64,000 bases of DNA from an uncultured Bacilli bacterium. GTDB lineage: Bacteria; Bacillota_I; Bacilli_A; RF39; UBA660. Positions 1-9,082 of the stretch are shown here, one piece after another; within the stretch, counting starts at the first letter, position 1, and each line of letters begins with the position of its first letter. The translations under genes and the position numbers were made by a program. The DNA is taken from contig CAKPFG010000001.1 of the NCBI GenBank assembly GCA_934153675.1, positions 1 to 64,000 of the forward strand, read 5' to 3'. Under the pieces are notes generated by a model. It was not told where the DNA came from, searched no databases, and saw nothing but the letters and a program-made list of their open reading frames with translations.

Positions 1-573
1 ACATTATTAAAGAAAGAACCATTAACAGTAGCTGAAGTAAATAAATATGGCGGAGTAGGAACAGAAAATAACCATGTTAATATGTATGAAAAACCAGGGG
101 ACTCATTTTATCAAAAAGCCTATGATAGAAATGGCTATGGAGGAATGGCATACTATTCAAGTTCAACGTGTGGATATAATGGTTCTAAATGGATAGAAGA
201 TGGATGTACGACAGATTATGCAAAGAGTGAAGTAAAATATGTAGTTGATGCCTGGGTATTAGATAAACTAAAGGCAAGTGACTTAAAAGAGGATAAAACC
301 GGCTATAGTGCAAGATTAATAACGTTGGATGACTTAGTAGATAATTTTGGTTATACAATTAAAGATGGAAATAGTTGGTATACTCCAACAGTAGATGTAA
401 CCCCAAGTTGGGTATATAATAGTAACTATTGGTATTATACGATGAGCCAAAGAGAAGATTCCACTTATCGCGTGTGGTTTGTGGACTTCGGTGGCGGCGT
501 GTACGACAACGATGTGGATAGCGGCTACGGTTCCGTGCGCCCTGTTATAACCATAAAAAAATCTGCTATCTAA
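1..573 (+). CDS. Pilin-like DGR target protein, 3' part only
   Basis: The frame is open from base 1, so the gene begins before the window; the ATG at 82 is internal. The 190 visible residues align closely with the C-terminal half of the pilin-like protein at 48066-49310 and less closely with 46985-48049. By analogy the missing N-terminus should be a prepilin signal and helix. The last ~40 residues carry a GC-rich hypervariable block ending in SVRPVITIKKSA, an arrangement reminiscent of C-type-lectin-fold variable domains of DGR targets (inference; the fold is not proven). It is probably surface exposed. A strong terminator follows at 689-728. Confidence 0.8.
   Translation, partial: TLLKKEPLTVAEVNKYGGVGTENNHVNMYEKPGDSFYQKAYDRNGYGGMAYYSSSTCGYNGSKWIEDGCTTDYAKSEVKYVVDAWVLDKLKASDLKEDKTGYSARLITLDDLVDNFGYTIKDGNSWYTPTVDVTPSWVYNSNYWYYTMSQREDSTYRVWFVDFGGGVYDNDVDSGYGSVRPVITIKKSAI
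430..550 (+). repeat. Candidate DGR variable repeat, copy 1
   Basis: This block aligns without gaps to 49164-49284. Differences are confined to 437-530: 26 positions in 16 codons, all nonsynonymous. In 23 of 26 one copy has A; the other three are T/G pairs. Invariant flanks are 393-436 and 531-567. Many variable codons end in C, as expected from AAC codons in a template. The GC-rich 3' flank (tccgtgcgccctgttata) is where an initiation-of-mutagenic-homing site would lie. Family knowledge: adenine-specific variation is the hallmark of DGRs. Confidence 0.85.
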
Positions 574-688
574 ACAAAAAGATGACAAAAATAAAAAAAG
601 TAGAAAAGCTAAAGAGATTCTATAAATGATAATAAATAATTTATAATAATTTGTGAGTAAATTATTATAATAGTGATATAAACATTTT

Positions 689-728
689 AAAACTTTCAAT
701 AATTTTGTAAATTATTGAAAGTTTTATT
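689..728. terminator. Long perfect hairpin, likely bidirectional terminator
   Basis: A 16-bp perfect stem (689-704 with 709-724) around a TTGT loop, ending in T residues on the plus strand and preceded by A residues. It closes the pilin-like gene and insulates mraY. Confidence 0.8.
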
Positions 729-817
729 TATAAGGGAATCTTTAGAAATAATCTAAAGGTTTATTAATATTCTAAATTAATTTTTTTTCTTTTGCATAAT
801 ATTAAATGGGAGGATAT

Positions 818-1810
818 ATGGAAAAGGTGACCAATATAGTAAGTTTAATATTAATATCATTTTTAATGTCTTTAATTATAGGTAGCAGGTTAATTAAAGT
901 ATTAAACTCAAAACATGCTTCTCAACGCCTTAGTATTTATTTAGAACAAAGACATAAAACAAAAAAAAATACACCGACAATGGGTGGTTTGATTTTTTCT
1001 ATTAGTTTATTTTTAATAATATTAATATTATATTTATTTAATAAAATAACAATAACATATAATTTAATTATAGTATTATTTACATTTTTTAGTTATTCAC
1101 TAATAGGTTTTATTGATGATTTTTTAATCATTAAAAGAAATAATAATAAAGGTTTAAGTGAATGGTGTAAATTAGTATTACAAATAATAGTGGCAATATT
1201 TTTTTTCTATTTATTTATATCAGCGGGCAATGAAACATTGATTTGGATTCATTCTCTTAATATAAAAGTTAATATTTCTTGGTATTATGGTTTATTTATT
1301 TTATTTGTTTTGGTGGCAAGTAGTAATGCTGTTAATATCACAGATGGTTTAGATGGACTTGCTGGTGGCCTTTGTTTAATTGCTTTTTTAACATTTGGTA
1401 TAATTACTTATAATACAACTTGGTTACTTGGTTATGTAGAAATTGCATATACTTGTTTTATAATTAGTGGATCTATTATTGCTTTTTTAATTTTTAATGT
1501 AAATCCAGCAAAAGTATTTATGGGGGATACTGGTTCATTAGCTCTTGGGGCTACATTAGCATCTATAGCAATTTTAACACGTCATGAGTTATTATTAGTT
1601 TTAATAGGAATAGTATTTGTGATAGAAACATTATCTTGTATTATCCAAAGAATATATTATAAAATTACACATAAAAGACTTTTTTTAATGACACCTATTC
1701 ATCACAGCTTTGAAAAAAAAGGTTATAAAGAAACAGATATAGTCAAGTATTTTTGGCTTGTTGGATTACTCGCTAGTATGTGTGCATTAGCCTTTGGGGT
1801 GTTACTATGA
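818..1810 (+). CDS. mraY: Phospho-N-acetylmuramoyl-pentapeptide-transferase MraY
   Basis: Transfers phospho-MurNAc-pentapeptide from UDP to undecaprenyl phosphate, giving lipid I at the inner face of the membrane. Motifs in order: PTMGGLIFS, IGFIDD, NAVNITDGLDGLAGG, FMGDTGSLALGA and HHSFEKKG, spread over about ten hydrophobic segments; 330 residues is normal for the family. I chose the ATG at 818 because GGGAGG at 808-813 precedes it, while the in-frame ATG at 806 has no ribosome binding site. The stop overlaps the next start (ATGA), so it is translationally coupled to the ftsW-like gene. murD and murG are not next to it. Confidence 0.96.
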   Translation: MEKVTNIVSLILISFLMSLIIGSRLIKVLNSKHASQRLSIYLEQRHKTKKNTPTMGGLIFSISLFLIILILYLFNKITITYNLIIVLFTFFSYSLIGFIDDFLIIKRNNNKGLSEWCKLVLQIIVAIFFFYLFISAGNETLIWIHSLNIKVNISWYYGLFILFVLVASSNAVNITDGLDGLAGGLCLIAFLTFGIITYNTTWLLGYVEIAYTCFIISGSIIAFLIFNVNPAKVFMGDTGSLALGATLASIAILTRHELLLVLIGIVFVIETLSCIIQRIYYKITHKRLFLMTPIHHSFEKKGYKETDIVKYFWLVGLLASMCALAFGVLL

Positions 1811-2892
1811 AAAAAATGAATTTACCTTTATTAATAAGTATTGTCACTATTTCGGTATTTGGTATTATAATGATTTATTCTGCTTCAAATGTTTGGGCAG
1901 ATTATAAATATAATGATGCATTAAAATATGTTAAAAATCAATCATTATTTTTTATAGTAGGTTTATTTATTATGATTATAGTTAGTAAATTTGATTATAA
2001 ATGGTATTATAAAAATGCTAATAAAATTCTTCTTGTTTGTTATGTTCTTTTAATATTGGTTTTAATTCCTGGTATTGGAAGTGTAAGAAATGGATCTCGT
2101 AGTTGGTTTGGTGTAGGATCATTTGGAATACAACCGAGTGAATTTGCAAAACTAGGATTGATTATTTTTACATCTAAATATTTATCCAACAATGAAAATA
2201 GTATTAGTGATATAAAAAGGGGAGTTCTTCCTATTTTAATTCTTACTCTTTCTATGTTTTTTATAATAATGTTACAACCAGATTTCGGAACGGGTACTAT
2301 TCTTGTTATGGCTATTATAGGATTACTATTTGTTGGTGGAGTAAGTATTAAATTTTTTGCAAAACTAGCATTTGTTGGTATTATCGGAGTAGTTATATTA
2401 ATATTAATGGCTCCATACAGATTAAGTAGAATTTTATCTTTTTTAGATCCTTGGAAAGACCCTTTAGGAAGTGGATTTCAAATTATTCAAAGTTTATATG
2501 CTATAGGGCCTGGAGGATTATTTGGAATGGGCTTTGGTAATTCTATTCAAAAACATTTTTATTTGCCCGAACCTCAAACAGATTTTATTTTTTCCATTAT
2601 ATCGGAAGAATTTGGCTTTTTAGGCATAATTATAGTATCTTTTCTATTTTTAACAATAATTATTTCATGTTTTCATATTTGTCATAAAACAAATAATTTG
2701 TTTGCTAAGTATTTATCTTTTGGTATAACGTTTCAGTTTTCCTTTCAAGCACTTCTTAATTTGATGGTAGTTGTAGGTTTAATACCAGTAACTGGAGTAA
2801 CATTGCCATTTTTATCTTATGGTGGGTCCAGTTTACTTATTACAATGGCCTCAATGGGAATTATACTATCAATTTCAAGAGATATTGTATAG
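1807..2892 (+). CDS. SEDS-family peptidoglycan glycosyltransferase (FtsW/SpoVE/RodA type)
   Basis: Polytopic SEDS protein of 361 residues that polymerises lipid II into glycan strands with a partner class B PBP. Visible signatures: SRSWFGVGSFGIQPSEFAKL near residue 100, PEPQTDFIFSIISEEFG near 255 and LPFLSYGGSSLL near the C-terminus. It starts at the ATG overlapping the mraY stop; GGGGTG lies just upstream. Position after mraY favours FtsW or the sporulation paralogue SpoVE over RodA, but sequence alone does not separate them, so I give no symbol. No MurG or FtsQ gene follows. Confidence 0.9.
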   Translation: MKKMNLPLLISIVTISVFGIIMIYSASNVWADYKYNDALKYVKNQSLFFIVGLFIMIIVSKFDYKWYYKNANKILLVCYVLLILVLIPGIGSVRNGSRSWFGVGSFGIQPSEFAKLGLIIFTSKYLSNNENSISDIKRGVLPILILTLSMFFIIMLQPDFGTGTILVMAIIGLLFVGGVSIKFFAKLAFVGIIGVVILILMAPYRLSRILSFLDPWKDPLGSGFQIIQSLYAIGPGGLFGMGFGNSIQKHFYLPEPQTDFIFSIISEEFGFLGIIIVSFLFLTIIISCFHICHKTNNLFAKYLSFGITFQFSFQALLNLMVVVGLIPVTGVTLPFLSYGGSSLLITMASMGIILSISRDIV

Positions 2893-2928
2893 CACTAATA
2901 TTTGTGATAGAATATAGTTGGGTGTTTT

Positions 2929-4104
2929 ATGATAGCGTTATTGTTTTTTCCAATATATATATTGTTTAATTATTTATTATGCAAAATAGTGATAAAATGG
3001 CTTTCTATTTTTAATAGATTTTTTCATAAAAAAGTATTTTGTAGTGTGATTTTAACAGTTCAAATTATTTTAACTATCTGTCCTTTAATAGGCTTTTTAC
3101 TACCAAGTGGTTCTTTTAGAAGATTCTTTCAATTTTTAGGTAATTATTACCTTGGTGTTATGATTTATGCTTTCTTAATTTTGCTTTCAGCACTTATATT
3201 AAAAAAATTATTTAAAAAATTTATTATAAAGCATAATAGTAATAGGATATATGCAATATCTGGTTTGGTTTGTTTATTATTGTTATTTATAGTAAGTATT
3301 TATGGTGTTGTTAATGCAAGAATAATTCATGTTAAGAACTATTCTATTACAATAAATAAAAAAAGTAATATTGACTCTCTAAAGTTAGTTATGATTGCAG
3401 ATTTACATATGGGATATAATATTGGAACTAAACATATAAAAAGAATGGTTAATAAAATTAAAAATGAAAAACCAGATATTTTATTGATAGCTGGTGATAT
3501 ATTTGATAATGAATATGATGCTATAGAAAATCCTAGTGAAGTTATTAAACTTCTTAAAAGTATAAATCCTAAATATGGAATGTATGCTGTATATGGTAAT
3601 CATGATATCAATGAAAGAGTGTTGATGGGTTTTACTTTTTTTGATAAAAAGCAAAAAATGAGCGATGCTAAAATGGATGACTTATTGAAAAAATCTGGTG
3701 TAAGATTGTTGCGAGATGAAAGTATTTTGATTGCTGATAGTTTTTATATTTATGGCCGACCAGATTATTCTAGATTGGGAAGGGGAATAAAAAAAAGAAA
3801 AAATCCTGATGAAATGGTAAGCAATTTGGATACAAAAAAATCAATTATTGTTCTAGATCATCAACCAAGACAATTACAAGAAATGTCAAAAGATATAGAT
3901 TTATCACTTTCAGGGCATACACACGATGGTCAAATTTTTCCATTAAATTTATTAATGAGATTAGTTTATAAAAATAGTTATGGATTAAAAAAAATTAATA
4001 ATATGACTAGTATAGTAACAAGTGGGGTTGGTATATATGGTCCTAATATGCGCGTGTTTACTAAAGCTGAAATTACATCAATAAAAATTAACTTTAAAAG
4101 TTAA
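2929..4104 (+). CDS. Membrane-anchored calcineurin-like metallophosphoesterase
   Basis: About four N-terminal transmembrane helices (residues 1-130) precede a phosphoesterase domain. The metal-binding motifs are all present: MIADLHMG, AGDIFD, YGNHD, LDHQP and LSGHTHDGQ. This layout matches the YkuE/YaeI-like branch of metallophosphoesterases, some of which act on lipids such as UDP-diacylglucosamine; the substrate here is unknown. It follows the ftsW-like gene after 36 bases on the same strand and may share its transcript. Confidence 0.88.
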   Translation: MIALLFFPIYILFNYLLCKIVIKWLSIFNRFFHKKVFCSVILTVQIILTICPLIGFLLPSGSFRRFFQFLGNYYLGVMIYAFLILLSALILKKLFKKFIIKHNSNRIYAISGLVCLLLLFIVSIYGVVNARIIHVKNYSITINKKSNIDSLKLVMIADLHMGYNIGTKHIKRMVNKIKNEKPDILLIAGDIFDNEYDAIENPSEVIKLLKSINPKYGMYAVYGNHDINERVLMGFTFFDKKQKMSDAKMDDLLKKSGVRLLRDESILIADSFYIYGRPDYSRLGRGIKKRKNPDEMVSNLDTKKSIIVLDHQPRQLQEMSKDIDLSLSGHTHDGQIFPLNLLMRLVYKNSYGLKKINNMTSIVTSGVGIYGPNMRVFTKAEITSIKINFKS

Positions 4105-4319
4105 TTTTTTTGTTTTAAAATATAAATATTTTTTGGAGTTAGTGTAAAATGAGTGTGTAGATTTTCTTAAAAAAGATTAATAATTGAATTAATTTTACAA
4201 CTAGAAAGTAGATAGCCAATATAATTCTTTTTGTAAAATTTGACAAAATAAAATTCTTATATTAAAAGTCTTTTTCAATGTTGAAGTGTTGCAATTTAAA
4301 TTAACAAAAATATAAATAT

Positions 4320-4348
4320 TTGACACAATTAAAATTTCAAAGTATAAT
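4320..4348 (+). promoter_or_regulatory. Consensus sigma-70 promoter for the sigma-factor gene
   Basis: TTGACA at 4320-4325, a 17-bp spacer and TATAAT at 4343-4348 match consensus perfectly. GGAGG at 4361-4365 and the ATG at 4372 follow. The rest of 4105-4371 is AT-rich with no gene that I can see. Confidence 0.85.
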
Positions 4349-4371
4349 AATAATTCTTTAGGAGGAAGTAT

Positions 4372-5679
4372 ATGAATTATCAAGATTTTAAAAAGTATAT
4401 AAATTCTATAGATACTATAGATGAGACCACATATGATAATTTATTGAAAATAGAATCTGAAAAAAGATTAAATTTTTATTTTAATCAATATTTAGATGAA
4501 ATAAAAAAAGCTGATTTATCAAATGAAATAGGTAAATTAGAATACTTTATATCAAAACAAATAGATGATTTATCAACTAATGTAATTTCTAATGATATAG
4601 TTTCTATTTATTTTAATGAAATATCTAAAATACCTTTGCTAACAAGTAAAGAAGAGTTTGAAATAACCTCCAAAATCAAAAAACTTAATTTAATTAAATA
4701 CAAACACAATATTTATGATGACAATATTAATGCTATGTTAAATAAATATGGTTTTGAGGAAATGGGTATTATTGATAGAAGAATGCAGTTAAAAGTATTA
4801 AAAAATATAAAGAGTGCAAGAAGAATTGCTTTATATTTAGCAATTCAAATTAAGTATTTAGAACTACGAGAAAAATTAATTAGTTCTAATTTAAAATTAG
4901 TTGTTAAAATCGCAAAAAGGTATGTGACACCAGAGTTAGATATTGCTGATTTAATTCAAGAGGGGAATAAGGGATTATTAATAGCTGTTGATAAGTTTGA
5001 TCCTTATAAAGGATACAAATTTTCAACTTACGCATATTTTTGGATTAGACAACAAGTTTCTCAATTTTATCACAATAGAAATATAATAAAACTTCCATAT
5101 AGAATATTAAAAAAATGTCAAAAACTAACTGAATTTGAGCAAGATTTTGTTTCTAAAAATGGACGTATGCCTAATTATAATGAAAAATTAGATTACATAT
5201 ATAATGAAAATAAAAAAAATAATGTTGATATAAAAAAATGTAAAGCGAAATTAGAAATGATAGAAAATGCTAGATTATCAGCAAACCCCATTTCTATTTA
5301 TAGAGAAATTCAATCTGATGGTAATTTAATTTTATTAGATACAATTGAGTCTAAAGATGATGAAAAAATGATTGCATTTGAACTAAGGAATGTTTTTAAA
5401 TTTGTTTTAAAAGGAATAAGAAAAAGGGATGGAATTATATTATTAATGAGAAATGGCGTTGTAATTAATAATTATTATGATTATTGTGATGTACAAAAAA
5501 TTTTCTTTAATTCATCAAAAGAAGAATTAAATGATATATATAACAAAGGAAGATGTTATACTTTGGAAGAAATTGCTTCATTGCTTAATCTTTCTAGGGA
5601 AAGAATAAGGCAGATAGAATGTGAGTGTAAGATAAAAATAAAAAGATATTCTAGTTATTTTGATGATTATAGTTTCTAA
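4372..5679 (+). CDS. RNA polymerase sigma-70 family factor, SigA/RpoD-like but divergent
   Basis: 435 residues. Region 1.2 is at about 80-100 (SIYFNEISKIPLLTSKEE). Region 2 spans about 170-240 (NLKLVVKIAKRYV, DLIQEGNKGLLIAVDKFDP, KFSTYAYFWIRQQV), then region 3. Region 4.2 is at the C-terminus (TLEEIASLLNLSRERIRQIE). Between the region 4.1 core (IILLMRNG) and TLEEIA there is an insert of roughly 30 residues, rich in Asn, Tyr and Phe, absent from usual SigA. The -10 recognition helix is also divergent. It could be the principal sigma factor of a fast-evolving lineage or a group 2 paralogue; the window does not decide. Confidence 0.88.
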   Translation: MNYQDFKKYINSIDTIDETTYDNLLKIESEKRLNFYFNQYLDEIKKADLSNEIGKLEYFISKQIDDLSTNVISNDIVSIYFNEISKIPLLTSKEEFEITSKIKKLNLIKYKHNIYDDNINAMLNKYGFEEMGIIDRRMQLKVLKNIKSARRIALYLAIQIKYLELREKLISSNLKLVVKIAKRYVTPELDIADLIQEGNKGLLIAVDKFDPYKGYKFSTYAYFWIRQQVSQFYHNRNIIKLPYRILKKCQKLTEFEQDFVSKNGRMPNYNEKLDYIYNENKKNNVDIKKCKAKLEMIENARLSANPISIYREIQSDGNLILLDTIESKDDEKMIAFELRNVFKFVLKGIRKRDGIILLMRNGVVINNYYDYCDVQKIFFNSSKEELNDIYNKGRCYTLEEIASLLNLSRERIRQIECECKIKIKRYSSYFDDYSF

Positions 5680-5939
5680 AAATTGAAATATGTTTGATAA
5701 AATGATTAATAGTATAATAAAAATTAAAGTGATGAAATTATATTTTATGGTGTAAAAGTGATTTTATTATGCATTTGATAATTGTTATGTATATAATAAA
5801 ATCTTAAAAATATTTAAATAAGTTTTATTTTAGGAGCTTATAAAAATAAAATAAAGTTTAAAAAGAAATGAATTTTAATTTAAAAATTATGGATTTTTTT
5901 TTATTATTGGGTTATAATTATATTTAGCAGAGGTGTTAT

Positions 5940-7781
5940 ATGAAAAGTGGCAAGCATGCAAAAAAACAAAGAATAAAAATAAGTTCTTTTTTTATATTAA
6001 TAATGATATTATTAATTCTATTTTTTTTAGTTTATTATATATTTTTTAAAATAGAATCAACAAAAATGGTAAAAATAGTTAAAGAGTATTATCGTACTGA
6101 AAATTTAAATGTAGATTTTGGAAAAAATAAAGTAGATAAAAATTTAAATTTTAAATATGCTTATTATATTAATTATCCTGAAATTTCTAATAAAATTTTG
6201 GATAACCTTATCAAAAAGAAGAAAAATAAAATTAAATCTAGTTTTGAAAAACCAAGTTTTATAAATGTTATTAATCATAATATTAATTATGATATTGTTA
6301 ATTATGAATTATATTCTGCTCCAGAGAAAACCTTTGGTTTAATTTTTATAAAACATAAATTAAATAACAAAAAGAAAATTATTTCTTCAAGTATTTATAC
6401 ATCTAATTATAGTATGGATTTGAATGAAAAATTAAAGGATAGTTATATTTTCAACAGTGAATATATTTCTGTTTTAAATAGTTATTTAATTAAATATTTT
6501 AAAGAAAGCAAATATGATTTAAAGAAAAATTATGATAAAATTATAAAAAAAATAAAACCACAATATATTATTACAAGTAAAACTGTAAATATTTATTATT
6601 TAGAAAAAGATTTATTAAATAAAGGGACTGGTATTATAAAAATAGAAATACCATATGATGATATTAGTTCTGTTATGAATATGGATGTTCATAAAAAAAA
6701 CAATGCTAAATCTGAAAAGATAAAAAAAGAATATAAAAAAGAAAATAAAAATATGTATTTAAAAAAAGGGACATATTTATATAAGTCTGATAGTAAAAAT
6801 AGTTCTGTTTTAAAAATATTAAAAAAAGGTGATTCTATCAAAACGACTTTAAAAGGACAGATTTTTTCTAAGGCTATTATAAATAATGTTGAAGGATATG
6901 TAATAAATGATTATTTAAGTGATGATATTATAGCAGATTTTGGTTATATTGATAAAAAAGAAACAGTTTATGCAATTTGTGATTTAGATATAAAAATAAA
7001 ATCATCATCTAATGCTGTTTTGGCTAGTATAAAAAAAGGAAGTTCTATAACTAGAATAGGGACTAGTGATAATGGCTTTAGTGAAGTTATATATGATAAT
7101 AAAAAAGGTTACATAGAAACAAATAAATTATCTATTTCACCTGTTAATGATATTCCAACCAATCGAAAAATTAATCCTAATAGACCAATGGTAGCTTTGA
7201 CTTTTGATGATGGGCCAAATCCCTCATCAACAGGAAGAATTTTATCAACTTTATCTAAATATAATGCAGTTGCTACGTTTTTTGATCTAGGTAAACTTGT
7301 TTATGCATATCCTGATGTTGTTAAAAAGGAAGAACGATTGGGATGTGAGGTTGCAAGTCATACTTATAGTCATGCTAATTTAAATAATTTAAGTGTGCAA
7401 GGTATTTTAAAAGAAATGGAGCAAAGTTCTAATGCATTTAAAAGTGTATTAGGACATGATGTTAAACTTTTAAGACCTCCTTATGGTAATGCCAATGATT
7501 TAGTAAAATCAACGGTTCCTTATCCACTTATAGAGTGGAATATAGATACATTAGACTGGAAATCTAGAAATAAAGAATCAATTTTAAAGGAGTTTAGAGT
7601 TACTAATAACTATGATGGAAAGATTATATTAATGCATTCTATTTATGCTCAAACAGCCGATGCTGTTGAGGTAATAGTTCCAGAATTAATAAATAAGGGA
7701 TATCAATTAGTAACAATAAGCGAAATGGCTTATTATAAAGGGGTTACTTTAAAAAAGGGGCAAAAATATTATAGTTTTTAG
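5940..7781 (+). CDS. Membrane-anchored polysaccharide deacetylase with SH3-like domains
   Basis: 613 residues. There is one N-terminal transmembrane anchor (about 15-37) and an extracellular region with DUF4163/DUF3298-like flavour (about 45-240). Two SH3-like repeats follow (about 272-325 and 340-395; both contain GYV or GYI after a KKG turn). The C-terminus is a NodB domain (about 410-600) with TFDDGP, SHTYSH, RPPYG, LDW and LMHS, the metal and catalytic motifs. Likely a peptidoglycan GlcNAc or MurNAc deacetylase related to PgdA/PdaC. The start follows AGAGGTG at 5929-5935; TATAAT at 5913-5918 may be its -10 box. Confidence 0.9.
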   Translation: MKSGKHAKKQRIKISSFFILIMILLILFFLVYYIFFKIESTKMVKIVKEYYRTENLNVDFGKNKVDKNLNFKYAYYINYPEISNKILDNLIKKKKNKIKSSFEKPSFINVINHNINYDIVNYELYSAPEKTFGLIFIKHKLNNKKKIISSSIYTSNYSMDLNEKLKDSYIFNSEYISVLNSYLIKYFKESKYDLKKNYDKIIKKIKPQYIITSKTVNIYYLEKDLLNKGTGIIKIEIPYDDISSVMNMDVHKKNNAKSEKIKKEYKKENKNMYLKKGTYLYKSDSKNSSVLKILKKGDSIKTTLKGQIFSKAIINNVEGYVINDYLSDDIIADFGYIDKKETVYAICDLDIKIKSSSNAVLASIKKGSSITRIGTSDNGFSEVIYDNKKGYIETNKLSISPVNDIPTNRKINPNRPMVALTFDDGPNPSSTGRILSTLSKYNAVATFFDLGKLVYAYPDVVKKEERLGCEVASHTYSHANLNNLSVQGILKEMEQSSNAFKSVLGHDVKLLRPPYGNANDLVKSTVPYPLIEWNIDTLDWKSRNKESILKEFRVTNNYDGKIILMHSIYAQTADAVEVIVPELINKGYQLVTISEMAYYKGVTLKKGQKYYSF

Positions 7782-7806
7782 ATTATCTGATGATAATCTT
7801 TTCTTT
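7780..7806 (+). terminator. Hairpin followed by T-rich run
   Basis: AGATTATC at 7780-7787 pairs with GATAATCT at 7792-7799, followed by TTTCTTT. It is a weak intrinsic terminator between the deacetylase and the VanZ-like gene and may allow read-through. Confidence 0.55.
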
Positions 7807-7815
7807 GGAGGCTTT

Positions 7816-8919
7816 ATGAGTTATATACAAATTATTTTTATTTCAGTTGTTATTTTTCCACTTTTAGCTTTTTTAATAACTTTACCATATATAATATATA
7901 ATTATAATAAATATGGTTCTATATTATTTATAAGGACCTTTTTAATATATATTTTTGTATTTTATTTGTTATCAGCGTATTTTTTAATAATATTGCCTCT
8001 CCCTTCAATTAATGAAGTAACAAAACTAAAAACAGAGGTGCAACTTATACCATTTAGTTTTGTAAATGATATAATAAATACAGTTAAATTTGACATAAAA
8101 GATATTAATACTTATATAAATATTTTTCAAAATCCATTTGTATATCAAGCTATATATAACTTATTATTAACAGTACCATTTTCTATTTTTTTAAGATATT
8201 ACTTTGATTGTAAATTTAAAAAAACTGTTTTTATGACCTTTTTGCTTAGTTTGTTTTTTGAATTAACACAGCTTACGGGACTTTATTTTATATATCCTCA
8301 TGCCTATAGATTATTTGATGTTGATGATTTAATAATAAATACTTTAGGTGGTGTTTTTGGGTATTTAATAGCACCAATATTTATAAAATTTTTGCCAAGT
8401 AGGAATGAACTTGATAATAAATCATATCAAAAAGGCCAAAAGGTTACCTCAACAAAAAGAGTATTTACCTTTTTGATTGATTTGTCTTTTATAATTGCAT
8501 TTATTTTTATTGAATATTTTATTTGTTATTTCAATAGTGTTGATATGACTTTTTTTGCTTTAATAGTTATTTCTCTTATTCTTTTTATGATTATTATTCC
8601 TTTATTAAGTAATGGATTTACGATAGGTTGTAAAATAACTAATATAAAAATTCAAAGTGATAAATGGTATAAATTATTGTTTAGAAATATCTTTTTTTGT
8701 TTTTATATTTTATTTCCATATAATCTTTATTATTTATTTAGATATATTAATTCTATTAATACTAAATTCAATTTTATAATTATTATTTTATATATAGTTA
8801 TTGTTTTTATATATATTTTTATTATTTTAATTAGAAATCTTATTTTACATAAACCATACCTGTATGAATCTGTTACAAATACAAAAATGATTAGTACAAT
8901 TAGTACTAAAAAAAAATAG
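7816..8919 (+). CDS. VanZ-RDD fusion membrane protein
   Basis: 367 residues. The first half is a VanZ-like domain: several transmembrane helices, an acidic FELTQLTG stretch near 150, FDVDDLIINTLGGVFGY near 170. The second half (about 210-360) is an RDD domain beginning STKRVFTFLIDLSFIIAF, with GFTIGCKITNIKI. VanZ relatives are linked to glycopeptide or peptide antibiotic tolerance and RDD proteins to membrane transport; the precise role of the fusion is unknown. GGAG upstream supports this start. Its own terminator follows at 8921. Confidence 0.85.
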   Translation: MSYIQIIFISVVIFPLLAFLITLPYIIYNYNKYGSILFIRTFLIYIFVFYLLSAYFLIILPLPSINEVTKLKTEVQLIPFSFVNDIINTVKFDIKDINTYINIFQNPFVYQAIYNLLLTVPFSIFLRYYFDCKFKKTVFMTFLLSLFFELTQLTGLYFIYPHAYRLFDVDDLIINTLGGVFGYLIAPIFIKFLPSRNELDNKSYQKGQKVTSTKRVFTFLIDLSFIIAFIFIEYFICYFNSVDMTFFALIVISLILFMIIIPLLSNGFTIGCKITNIKIQSDKWYKLLFRNIFFCFYILFPYNLYYLFRYINSINTKFNFIIIILYIVIVFIYIFIILIRNLILHKPYLYESVTNTKMISTISTKKK

Positions 8920-8920
8920 A

Positions 8921-8948
8921 CTTGCAAAATACTTGCAAGTTTTATTAT
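8921..8948 (+). terminator. Intrinsic terminator of the VanZ-RDD gene
   Basis: CTTGCAA (8921-8927) and TTGCAAG (8933-8939) form a 7-bp stem followed by TTTTATTAT. Confidence 0.8.
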
Positions 8949-8977
8949 AAAAAAAACAGAATTAATCGTTATTCTGT
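8945..8977 (-). terminator. Intrinsic terminator facing the mobile-element genes
   Basis: ACAGAAT (8956-8962) and ATTCTGT (8971-8977) form a stem. Read on the minus strand the stem is followed by a run of T, so it ends minus-strand transcripts coming from the radical SAM gene. Confidence 0.65.
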
Positions 8978-9082
8978 TATAATTTAAAATGGGGCGATAA
9001 AAAAGGTTATCTGAAACCCTAAAGTAAAAGTTGATAAACAACTAATTCCTATAAACATTATAGCACATTTTTTATTAATTGT

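Noticed and set aside
582..629. Short frame ATG-ACA-AAA... (15 codons) after the pilin-like gene, considered as the start of a DGR accessory gene
   Set aside because: It stops after 15 codons, is almost all Lys and has no match to known accessory proteins; the second target gene lacks it.
334..699. Minus-strand open frame antisense to the pilin-like gene
   Set aside because: It overlaps a clearly conserved gene and a terminator, is rich in Ile, Tyr and Phe as antisense frames are in AT-rich DNA, and has no ribosome binding site.
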